DNA of 64,000 nucleotides from positions 620,001-684,000 of the forward strand of contig NZ_RBJB01000004.1 of assembly GCF_003634635.1 (NCBI RefSeq), written 5' to 3'. The stretch comes from Marinobacter nauticus (lineage in GTDB: Bacteria; Pseudomonadota; Gammaproteobacteria; Pseudomonadales; Oleiphilaceae). Below are positions 37,280-44,550 of the stretch, piece by piece; position 1 is the first letter of the stretch, and the number at the start of each line of letters is the position of its first letter. Made by a program: the position numbers and the translations under genes. The notes under the pieces were generated by a model, which saw only the letters and a list, made by a program, of their open reading frames with translations, did not search any database and was not told the DNA's origin.

Positions 37280-38201
37280 AGATTTCAGCCAGCACCTTGT
37301 CGGCCCCCATGGACAGCAGCTGTTCTGCCAGTTCACGGCCCAGACGTTCACCTTCGGCGCGCGGGGCACGGCCTTCCACCCGGAAAATCTGGGTACCATC
37401 GACTGCGCCAACCAGGCCCCGCAGCCACAGGGTGTTATCGTCTTCCAGCAGGGCATAGGCGGCAATGGGCACCTGGCAACCGCCTTCAAGGCGACGGTTC
37501 AGCGCCCGCTCAGCGCTGACGCGGTCCCAAGTGTCGGTGTGATTGAGCGGGTCAATCAGCTCCAGAAGTTCCGTGTCACCGACCCGGCATTCGATGCCCA
37601 AAGCACCCTGGCCAACGGCTGGCAGGGAAAACGTGTCTGGCAGACAGTAACGGATACGGTCGTGGAAGCCGAGACGCTTCAGGCCGGAGCTGGCCAGTAC
37701 AATGGCGTCGTATTCACCGGCATCGAGTTTCGCCAACCGGGTATTCACGTTGCCACGCAGTACCTTGATCTGAAGATCCGGGCGGTTGGCCCGCAGCTGG
37801 GCTTCCCGACGCAGGCTGGCGGTGCCTACTACCGCGCCCTCAGGCAGCTGGTCGATGTGTTCATACTGATTGCTGACGAAGGCATCGGTGGGGTCTTCAC
37901 GCTCGCAAATGGCGACCAGCCCCAAGCCCTCGGGGAATTCCATGGGCACGTCTTTCATGGAATGCACGGCCAGATCGGCACGGCCGTCCAGCATGGCTTC
38001 TTCGAGCTCCTTCACGAACAGGCCCTTGCCGCCGATCTTGGCCAGGGGGACGTCCAGGATCTTGTCGCCCTGGGTCTTGATCTTGATCAGTTCAACGTCA
38101 ACGTTGTCATGCAGCCTTTCCAGCTCGGCCTTGATGAATTCCGCCTGCCACAGCGCCAGTGCGCTGCTGCGGGTTGCAATGCGAAGGGTACGTTTGGACA
38201 T
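37260..38201 (-). CDS. hemC: Porphobilinogen deaminase (hydroxymethylbilane synthase)
   Basis: Joins four porphobilinogens into hydroxymethylbilane; 313 aa. Family motifs: [37 protein letters not shown] (around 130), and the dipyrromethane-cofactor Cys in [12 protein letters not shown]. The ATG at 38201 is chosen over one 33 bases upstream because it fits the family start. It is the first hem gene after algR, with an 86-base gap that contains a perfect palindrome. Confidence 0.96.
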   Translation of the reverse strand: MSKRTLRIATRSSALALWQAEFIKAELERLHDNVDVELIKIKTQGDKILDVPLAKIGGKGLFVKELEEAMLDGRADLAVHSMKDVPMEFPEGLGLVAICEREDPTDAFVSNQYEHIDQLPEGAVVGTASLRREAQLRANRPDLQIKVLRGNVNTRLAKLDAGEYDAIVLASSGLKRLGFHDRIRYCLPDTFSLPAVGQGALGIECRVGDTELLELIDPLNHTDTWDRVSAERALNRRLEGGCQVPIAAYALLEDDNTLWLRGLVGAVDGTQIFRVEGRAPRAEGERLGRELAEQLLSMGADKVLAEIYGHTPR

Positions 38202-38230
38202 GTCACTCACTGTCGTTCGGGAAAATGTGC

Positions 38231-38249
38231 CCACAAGGTTACCTTGTGG
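38231..38249. promoter_or_regulatory. 19-bp perfect palindrome upstream of hemC
   Basis: CCACAAGGTTACCTTGTGG has 9-bp arms around one central base and lies 30 bases before the hemC ATG. A run of seven A (T on the hemC strand) lies next to it at 38253-38259. It could be an operator or a short RNA hairpin between algR and hemC. Confidence 0.5.
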
Positions 38250-38287
38250 CAGAAAAAAAGTCCCGCGGTGAACCCCCGCCTACCCCC

Positions 38288-39046
38288 TCAGGGGGAGGGT
38301 TGGTGTTCGTGTAACCATTGGCGGACCGTACTGGCATGGCGGCGGCTGACCGGCAGTAGGGTGGCATTGCCTTTCAGTGCCAGCTGATTCTGTCCATCGG
38401 ACGACCGCCGCAGCCCCTGGATAAAGCGCACGCCAACCAGTGTGTGTCGGTGGACGCGCAGAAGGTGATCCGGGTAAGCCTGCTCCAGTTCTTTCAGGGT
38501 GTAGTCGCACACCGTCTCGCCGTGGCGGTGGTGCAGAGTCACGTACTTCTGGTCGGCCTCACAGTAGTACAGATCTGACAGGTCGATCAGTTCGGTACCT
38601 CGGTGCGTGCGCACCGCCAGTTGGTCGTTACCGGCATCGGTACTTTGCGCCAGGGCTTGCCTCTGTACCCGGTTCAGCTTGCCGGCCCGGGCCAGAGCAT
38701 CGGCCAGCGCCTCACGCCGGACCGGTTTGAGCAGATAGGCGACGGCGCGAACCTCGAACGCCTGGATGGCATAGTGGTCATAGGCGGTACAAAAAATCAC
38801 TGCGGGCGGATTGTGGAGCTTGCTGAGCTGGTCGGCTGCTTCCATGCCATCCATGCCGGGCATACGGATGTCCAGCAGCAGGATGTCCGGTTCCAGTTCG
38901 GCCACTTTGCACAAGGTGTCGTTGCCATCCACCGCTTCGCCACAAACCCGGTAATCCGGCAGGGCTTCCAGCAGGCGCTGAATGCGCTGGCGGGCGAGAG
39001 GTTCGTCATCGGCAATCAGTACGCGTTTGCTGTCTTCGATATTCAT
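38288..39046 (-). CDS. algR: LytTR response regulator AlgR
   Basis: Response regulator of 252 aa. The receiver has the acidic pair Asp13/Asp14, phosphoacceptor Asp59 (LLLDIRMPG) and the KP switch (YLLKPVRREAL). The C-terminal LytTR DNA-binding domain (IDLSDLYYCEADQKYVTLHH, LLRVHRHTLVGVRFI) is complete. In P. aeruginosa AlgR controls alginate and type IV pili. Here the gene overlaps its kinase gene by 4 bases and precedes hemCDXY, the same order as in Pseudomonas. Targets in this organism cannot be read from the window. Confidence 0.93.
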   Translation of the reverse strand: MNIEDSKRVLIADDEPLARQRIQRLLEALPDYRVCGEAVDGNDTLCKVAELEPDILLLDIRMPGMDGMEAADQLSKLHNPPAVIFCTAYDHYAIQAFEVRAVAYLLKPVRREALADALARAGKLNRVQRQALAQSTDAGNDQLAVRTHRGTELIDLSDLYYCEADQKYVTLHHRHGETVCDYTLKELEQAYPDHLLRVHRHTLVGVRFIQGLRRSSDGQNQLALKGNATLLPVSRRHASTVRQWLHEHQPSP

Positions 39047-40101
39047 GGCCTGTTTCGTGACTGACGGTTGCTGGTATTGATGCTGCGCCGGGGCAGGCGA
39101 AGAGTGACGGTGTAGGTATTGCCCTGGCGGCTGTGTTTGAGCACGGCCGGTTCGCCAAACAGTGCCTGTAGTCTGGCCTGGGTGTTACTCAGGGCAACGC
39201 GGTTGCCCTGGTGCTGGCGTTCCGTAGATTCCGGCGCGGGATTCTGCACCAGAAGGTAGACAAAGTGATCCTTGGCCGATACTTCGACCCGGACGACACC
39301 GCCTTTCGGCCGCGGCTGGATGCCGTGATAGATGGCATTTTCCACCAGCGGCTGCAGTGTCAGGGGTGGTATTACCTGTTGCCCAAGCCCGGGTTGAATA
39401 TCCCACTCCAGCTGCAGGCGTTCCCCCAGTCTCAGAGACTCAATCGCCAGGTAACGCTGGCACAGTTCCAGCTCACGGTTCAGGGGAATGAGCTGGTCGT
39501 CGGTGCGCAGGCTGGCCCGGAACAGTTCCGACAGATCCAGCACCGCTTCTTCCGCCTGCTCCGGATTGGAGGCAATCAGGCTGGCAATGGTGTTCATGCT
39601 GTTAAACAGAAAGTGTGGCTGGATCCGGGCCTGCAAGGAGGTCAGCCGGGCCTGCATTTCCGCCTCTCGCTGTTGCTGCCACTGGTGCTGAAGGTAAAAA
39701 TAACGCAGCACCATCAGGACGATCAGCAATGCCAGTAACAGCTTTTTGGCAATGCCGTGCCAGAGTGCCACGCCTGGCTGCGGGTGCAATACGCTGTCGG
39801 CAAACAGGCTGAATGCCAGTACGTCCAGCAAGACAATGGTGACGATGGTCAGTGTGGCGCGGCTGTTGCTCAAACGAGCCAGGCGGGGGCGCAACAGACA
39901 GATCAGTGCGGCGCTGGTGAGGGTGGTCCATTGCACGAACAGGGACAGCAGACCGAAGTAGTTCCAGTCGATCCAGCTGTTCTGTGCCTGCACGATGGCC
40001 AGCACCAGAACCAGAAGTTCGCTGGTAATCAGTAGCATGAACACAGCCCGCACGCGACACAGATCGGGCACGTAGAAGCTGTCGGTGTCCTTGTGGTTCA
40101 T
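39043..40101 (-). CDS. algZ: LytS-type sensor histidine kinase AlgZ/FimS
   Basis: Kinase partner of AlgR, about 352 aa. Four to five membrane helices are visible in the first 160 residues (for example FMLLITSELLVLVLAIV). The phosphorylation motif RIQPHFLFNSMNTIASL and the ATPase lobe (PPLTLQPLVENAIYHGIQP) are those of the His_kinase family found in LytS and FimS. ATG at 40101 has AAGG immediately before it; a CTG 15 bases further up would sit better behind AAGGAG and remains possible. The gene diverges from argH. Confidence 0.9.
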   Translation of the reverse strand: MNHKDTDSFYVPDLCRVRAVFMLLITSELLVLVLAIVQAQNSWIDWNYFGLLSLFVQWTTLTSAALICLLRPRLARLSNSRATLTIVTIVLLDVLAFSLFADSVLHPQPGVALWHGIAKKLLLALLIVLMVLRYFYLQHQWQQQREAEMQARLTSLQARIQPHFLFNSMNTIASLIASNPEQAEEAVLDLSELFRASLRTDDQLIPLNRELELCQRYLAIESLRLGERLQLEWDIQPGLGQQVIPPLTLQPLVENAIYHGIQPRPKGGVVRVEVSAKDHFVYLLVQNPAPESTERQHQGNRVALSNTQARLQALFGEPAVLKHSRQGNTYTVTLRLPRRSINTSNRQSRNRP

Positions 40102-40220
40102 GCCTTTGTCGGGTTTCAGGGGAGTCTCCTTAACCGGGGCCGGAATGCTATACTGCCGCAACTTTTCACTTATCCATTGCCGGCATGATGATGCCGGGCT
40201 GTCAGCAGGAAAGATAGACC

Positions 40221-41630
40221 ATGACGGATCAGAAAAAGTCTGACCAGACCACATCCTCCGAAAAACCCTGGGGTGGCCGCTTCAGCGAGCCTACCGATGC
40301 CTTTGTTGAACGCTTTACCGCCTCGGTGGGCTTCGACCAGCGCCTGTATCATCATGATATTACCGGCTCCATCGCCCATGCCACCATGTTGGCGAAGGTG
40401 GGTGTGCTGACGGAGGCCGAGCGCGACCAGATCATCGACGGCCTGAAAGGCGTGAAGGAAGACATCGAAGCCGGCCGCTTCGAATGGTCCGTCAGCCTGG
40501 AAGATGTGCACATGAACATCGAAGCCCGGCTCACCGATCGCATCGGCATCACCGGCAAGAAACTGCATACCGGCCGCAGCCGGAATGATCAGGTCGCCAC
40601 CGATATCCGCCTCTACCTGCGCGATGAAATCGACGTGATTGCCGAGGAACTGGCCCGTCTGCAGGCTGGCTTGCTGGACCTGGCCGAGCGCGAGGCAGAC
40701 ACCATTATGCCCGGCTTTACCCACCTGCAGACCGCCCAGCCGGTTACCTTTGGCCACCATTTGCTGGCCTGGTACGAAATGTTGGTGCGTGATGCCGATC
40801 GTCTGCAGGATTGCCGCAAGCGGGTGAACGTGATGCCTCTGGGTGCTGCTGCCCTGGCCGGCACCACTTACCCGATTGACCGCAATCTGACCGCCGAACT
40901 GCTGGGCTTTGACCGGCCCACTGAAAACAGCCTGGATTCGGTCTCCGACCGGGATTTCGCCATTGAATTCTGCAGTTTCGCCGCGCTGCTGATGACCCAC
41001 CTGTCCCGGTTCAGCGAAGAGTTGGTGCTCTGGACCTCCGCCCAGTTCGATTTCATCGACCTGCCGGACCGGTTCTGCACCGGTTCCTCGATCATGCCCC
41101 AGAAGAAAAACCCGGATGTACCCGAGCTGGTGCGTGGCAAGACCGGCCGGGTCAATGGCCATCTGATCAGCCTGCTGACCCTGATGAAGAGCCAGCCGCT
41201 GGCCTACAACAAGGACAACCAGGAAGACAAAGAGCCGCTGTTCGACACGGTCGATACCATCAAGGGCTGCCTGAAGGCTTACGCCGACATGATCCCGGCC
41301 ATCAGGGCCAAGGCCGACAACATGCGGGTAGCCGCCAAGCGGGGCTTCTCCACCGCCACGGATCTGGCCGATTACCTGGTCAAGAAAGGCGTGCCGTTCC
41401 GTGATGCCCATGAGATTGTCGGCAAGTCAGTTGCTTTCGGTGTCGCCGAAGGTCGTGACCTGTCAGACATGACGCTGGAGGAACTTCGACAGTTCTCCGA
41501 TGTGATCGGCGAGGATGTGTTCGACGTGCTGACCCTGGAAGGTTCCGTGCAGGCCCGTGATCATCTGGGTGGCACTGCGCCAAACCAGGTACGTGCAGCG
41601 GTGGCCCGCGCTCGGAAAACTCTGGCATAG
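40221..41630 (+). CDS. argH: Argininosuccinate lyase
   Basis: Last enzyme of arginine synthesis, splitting argininosuccinate into arginine and fumarate; 469 aa, homotetramer. The fumarase-superfamily signature [12 protein letters not shown] is at about residues 287-298. [16 protein letters not shown] and [12 protein letters not shown] are also typical. It diverges from algZ with 119 bases between starts, as in Pseudomonas. Confidence 0.97.
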   Translation: MTDQKKSDQTTSSEKPWGGRFSEPTDAFVERFTASVGFDQRLYHHDITGSIAHATMLAKVGVLTEAERDQIIDGLKGVKEDIEAGRFEWSVSLEDVHMNIEARLTDRIGITGKKLHTGRSRNDQVATDIRLYLRDEIDVIAEELARLQAGLLDLAEREADTIMPGFTHLQTAQPVTFGHHLLAWYEMLVRDADRLQDCRKRVNVMPLGAAALAGTTYPIDRNLTAELLGFDRPTENSLDSVSDRDFAIEFCSFAALLMTHLSRFSEELVLWTSAQFDFIDLPDRFCTGSSIMPQKKNPDVPELVRGKTGRVNGHLISLLTLMKSQPLAYNKDNQEDKEPLFDTVDTIKGCLKAYADMIPAIRAKADNMRVAAKRGFSTATDLADYLVKKGVPFRDAHEIVGKSVAFGVAEGRDLSDMTLEELRQFSDVIGEDVFDVLTLEGSVQARDHLGGTAPNQVRAAVARARKTLA

Positions 41631-41669
41631 TCCATTGGCTGTCATGGGCGTGTCAGTTTAGAAAAAAAA

Positions 41670-41704
41670 TTATGACAAAACCGTAAAGCGCGGTTTTGTC
41701 ATAA
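41670..41704. other. 14-bp hairpin between argH and the effector gene
   Basis: TTATGACAAAACCG and CGGTTTTGTCATAA are perfect inverted copies around a 7-base loop. An A8 run lies on the left side, so the T-tract follows the stem only on the minus strand. As a classic terminator it would therefore stop leftward transcripts, although no leftward gene is upstream. It may also end argH transcripts weakly. Confidence 0.55.
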
Positions 41705-41773
41705 ATACACAATATCGGCTAGGATTGTCCGACTATCTCTACCTGTTTGCTGCCGTCAACAAGGACGCTGACG

Positions 41774-43876
41774 ATGAGCTTTATGAAACTGGTCAGGCCT
41801 TCAGAGTTGAAGGCCCTCGACATTCCCTTTGTTGAAACTCCCTTTTTTGCTGCTGACAGGGCCCGTCTCCTGGTTGAGCAGGACAACCATCTTCGTTCAA
41901 GCATGCTATCGCTGTTCAGGCATGGCCCCGGTGACTGGCGGAACCTAGCGGAAACTGTTCACCGTGCGGTGAGAGACGGCGAGCTGATGCTGGTCTGTTC
42001 GGAGTGGAATAAGCCTTTCTCGCCGATGGTGACCTGGCGGCCAGACAACAGTCTGCCTGCCGGAGGCCAGTGGCGGTTAGACCGCAGTTGGCTGAACGTT
42101 CCATCTGAGATTGAGTGTGCAGTAGCAGAGCTGAACAACTGTGGCATCACCTGCGAGCAGTTGCGCCAATCCGAATCCTGGGGTGTCGGGTCGCTGGAAG
42201 TGAACATGTTCTCAATGAACTACCGACAGAGTCAGCGCCGGGAGCGGGCGGCTCAAGGTAGCGTGGATGACCGCCGGCTGAGCCTGCCCTTAGGGGCTTC
42301 CGCACTGGTGGCTCCCGTGTTGATGTCTGCAGCATCCGCAACCGAAGACGCTAAGGCAGACTCCTCTCAGGCACCCGCCCCAAAGATACACCTGGAAGTG
42401 GGCCTGTTTACCGATGGCACCATGAACAACGCCGCCAATACCCGGGCCTTCGTTGAGCAGCTGGAGCAGGAGTGCCTGATTCCCTACGAAAATAACACCA
42501 TCGGCCGGGAAGAGTGTGAGCGGCGGATGGGTCTGATGTTGGGCGACAGTTACGCCAATGCGGCCAGCAATGTGGCGAAGCTTTGGGATTTGTACGTCGA
42601 AGACGAAAAAGAGGAGGAGGGTACCAGCACCTACCGGCGTAAAATTTATGCTCCTGGGGCTGGCACCAAGACTGGCGAGGATGATGTGATGTATAGCGCA
42701 GCCACCGGCATGGGGGAGGCCGGCGTTATCGCACAGGTGGACTATGCTTTCTCGCAACTGGCCTTGCGGGTGAAAGAAGTCTTGCAGAACCTGCCCGCCG
42801 ACCGTCTGGACAAACCCATCGACAAACTTACGTTGGACCTGTTCGGCTTCAGCCGGGGCGCGGCGGCTGGCCGCCATACTGCACACGAGATAAATCAGGG
42901 GGAGAATGGTCTGCTGGCCCAGATGCTGGCTGACAGCGGTATCCTCTGGCCGAAGACGGTAGAAATTCGCTTCGTGGGGCTGTTCGACTCCGTGGCCGCC
43001 ATCGTTAACCTCGCTGCTGGTGATGCGTTGGCCCATAACAACCGCAACCACCCGGTGGAGTTGTACCTGGATCCAGGCAAGGTGGGCCAGGCGGTGCACC
43101 TGACCGCGGCCCATGAGCACCGCAGGAACTTTGCCCTGAACAGTCTGCGAAGCCGCGACGGCAGCTTGCCGGCCAACTTCCGGGAAATTTCCCTGCCGGG
43201 CGTTCATTCCGATATTGGCGGTGGCTACGGCGACAGCCAGCGAGAGGACGTGCTGTTAAGCCTCAGGTTACAGGTGCCTCGCGACCGGCTGAGCAGGCCG
43301 GACCAAACCCTCCAATGGGATAACCTGGAGGCCAAGCGGCAACAGATAGAGGCGGCAGGCTGGATTGGCCCATATAATCTGCCGGTACGGCAATCCGAGC
43401 AATTGCAGGCATGGCCGAAAGACCAGGGCCCGGAAGGGCCAGCCCGGCTGGATATTGTCACCCTGCGCCACGAGCACCCGGCCCAGGATGGCCGGGTAGA
43501 ACTGGTGTTGCGGATGCTGCGCCAGGTGCGGGGGGAGTATTCGCAGGTGGCCGTGAGGTTGATGCATCGGTTGGCCACCGATAGCGGTGTGCCGCTGCAA
43601 GATATCGATACCAAAAAAACCGACAATACCCTGCCAGAGGAACTGATCCCCATCCTGCAACAAATTCTAGAGCAAGTTGAACAAGGGAGCGATGCCCCCT
43701 CACTGGCTACTGAATATGAGCATCTGTTGCTCCAGCGCTATATCCATTACTCGGCGCACTACAACGCTATTGAGACCATGGTGGCGGGCTTGCCTGCGAA
43801 GTTGCAGGGGGTTCATCCCAATGCACCAGCACCTTCAGGCGAGCGCCTGGTGTATCCACAGACAGAGGGCGACTAA
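41774..43876 (+). CDS. DUF2235 alpha/beta-hydrolase, putative type VI lipase effector (Tle-like)
   Basis: A 700-residue protein with no signal peptide. Residues 1-205 are a region I do not recognise, ending in an Ala-rich linker. The DUF2235 domain starts at LFTDGTMNN (211-219). The nucleophile is Ser360 in GFSRG, with Asp405 (LFDSV) and His478 (PGVHSD) as likely triad partners; IGGGY follows. DUF2235 proteins include Tle1-type phospholipases delivered by type VI secretion. The next gene, a lipoprotein overlapping by one base, looks like its immunity protein. Start ATG at 41774 is 7 bases after AAGGA. No VgrG, PAAR or Hcp gene is near, so delivery is inferred. Confidence 0.8.
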   Translation: MSFMKLVRPSELKALDIPFVETPFFAADRARLLVEQDNHLRSSMLSLFRHGPGDWRNLAETVHRAVRDGELMLVCSEWNKPFSPMVTWRPDNSLPAGGQWRLDRSWLNVPSEIECAVAELNNCGITCEQLRQSESWGVGSLEVNMFSMNYRQSQRRERAAQGSVDDRRLSLPLGASALVAPVLMSAASATEDAKADSSQAPAPKIHLEVGLFTDGTMNNAANTRAFVEQLEQECLIPYENNTIGREECERRMGLMLGDSYANAASNVAKLWDLYVEDEKEEEGTSTYRRKIYAPGAGTKTGEDDVMYSAATGMGEAGVIAQVDYAFSQLALRVKEVLQNLPADRLDKPIDKLTLDLFGFSRGAAAGRHTAHEINQGENGLLAQMLADSGILWPKTVEIRFVGLFDSVAAIVNLAAGDALAHNNRNHPVELYLDPGKVGQAVHLTAAHEHRRNFALNSLRSRDGSLPANFREISLPGVHSDIGGGYGDSQREDVLLSLRLQVPRDRLSRPDQTLQWDNLEAKRQQIEAAGWIGPYNLPVRQSEQLQAWPKDQGPEGPARLDIVTLRHEHPAQDGRVELVLRMLRQVRGEYSQVAVRLMHRLATDSGVPLQDIDTKKTDNTLPEELIPILQQILEQVEQGSDAPSLATEYEHLLLQRYIHYSAHYNAIETMVAGLPAKLQGVHPNAPAPSGERLVYPQTEGD

Positions 43877-44478
43877 TGATTCAGAAAATTCTGGCCATGG
43901 GAGTCATGGCCATCGCCCTGTTGGGCAGCGGCTGTTCGGCGTGGTCGAAGGCGGACGACACTCTTTGGATGATCAGGATAGCGGCGCCACAGCACTATGA
44001 AGTGTGGGTGACTGATATGTTCCTGGAGAAGTCGGGGGAGCGGAGCTGGCGCCAGCCGATAGGCACGGTGGGGTGCTGCTGGAAGGGTGCCCGTGGCCCA
44101 ACCGGGCCTGGGGGCAGAGCTGACCCCTTTCCGGAACTGATTCTGGTCAAGTGGTTTTCCTACGCGGAGCAGAAATATTACACCAAGATCATTCAGGTGC
44201 CGGAAGACCTGCTGGACCGAATGCGGGAGCCCGCAACCTATGTTACGCAGGTTGATGTGCGCTCAGGCCCCCGGAACCTCCTGACCATTGGCCTGGCGCC
44301 CGGCGGTACCGTGGTGGTCTGGATTTCGAACCAGATTGGCAATGAGATCGAGGTGATGCGGATGCAGGCGACGGAAGTGCCGGGTGACCCGGATGATTTT
44401 GAGGTAGGCACCAGAAATTATCTCGAAAAACACGGTGACTACCTCAGGGAACACGGCGTCCCTATGGAGGGCTGGTAA
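43876..44478 (+). CDS. DUF2931-like lipoprotein, putative immunity protein
   Basis: A 200-residue lipoprotein: signal peptide with lipobox LGSGC (Cys20). The mature part begins with a W..RIAAPQHYEVWV segment and has PFPELILVKWFSYAEQKYY, which fits the DUF2931 pattern as I remember it. Proteins of this type are found as periplasmic immunity lipoproteins (Tli) next to Tle lipases. The gene overlaps the lipase stop by one base (TAATG), so they are coupled. A GC-paired CC (VGCCWKG) suggests a disulfide. Family and role are moderately certain. Confidence 0.7.
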   Translation: MIQKILAMGVMAIALLGSGCSAWSKADDTLWMIRIAAPQHYEVWVTDMFLEKSGERSWRQPIGTVGCCWKGARGPTGPGGRADPFPELILVKWFSYAEQKYYTKIIQVPEDLLDRMREPATYVTQVDVRSGPRNLLTIGLAPGGTVVVWISNQIGNEIEVMRMQATEVPGDPDDFEVGTRNYLEKHGDYLREHGVPMEGW

Positions 44479-44550
44479 GCGGCCGCGGAAGCGGTTCTAA
44501 AGTGACCCAGTGTGAGGTCGGGGTAGAACGAAGCCTGCCCTCAACATAAC

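Noticed and set aside
38250..38290. Strong intrinsic terminator between algR and hemC
   Set aside because: A T7 tract exists on the algR strand (bases 38253-38259), but the stem before it is only about 4 bp, so read-through into hemC is likely.
40170..41411. A 413-codon minus-strand frame opposite argH
   Set aside because: Same reasoning: antisense to a highly conserved enzyme and of shadow composition.
41631..41773. tRNA or integration site next to the effector pair
   Set aside because: No cloverleaf or CCA-type end can be folded here; only a simple hairpin is seen.
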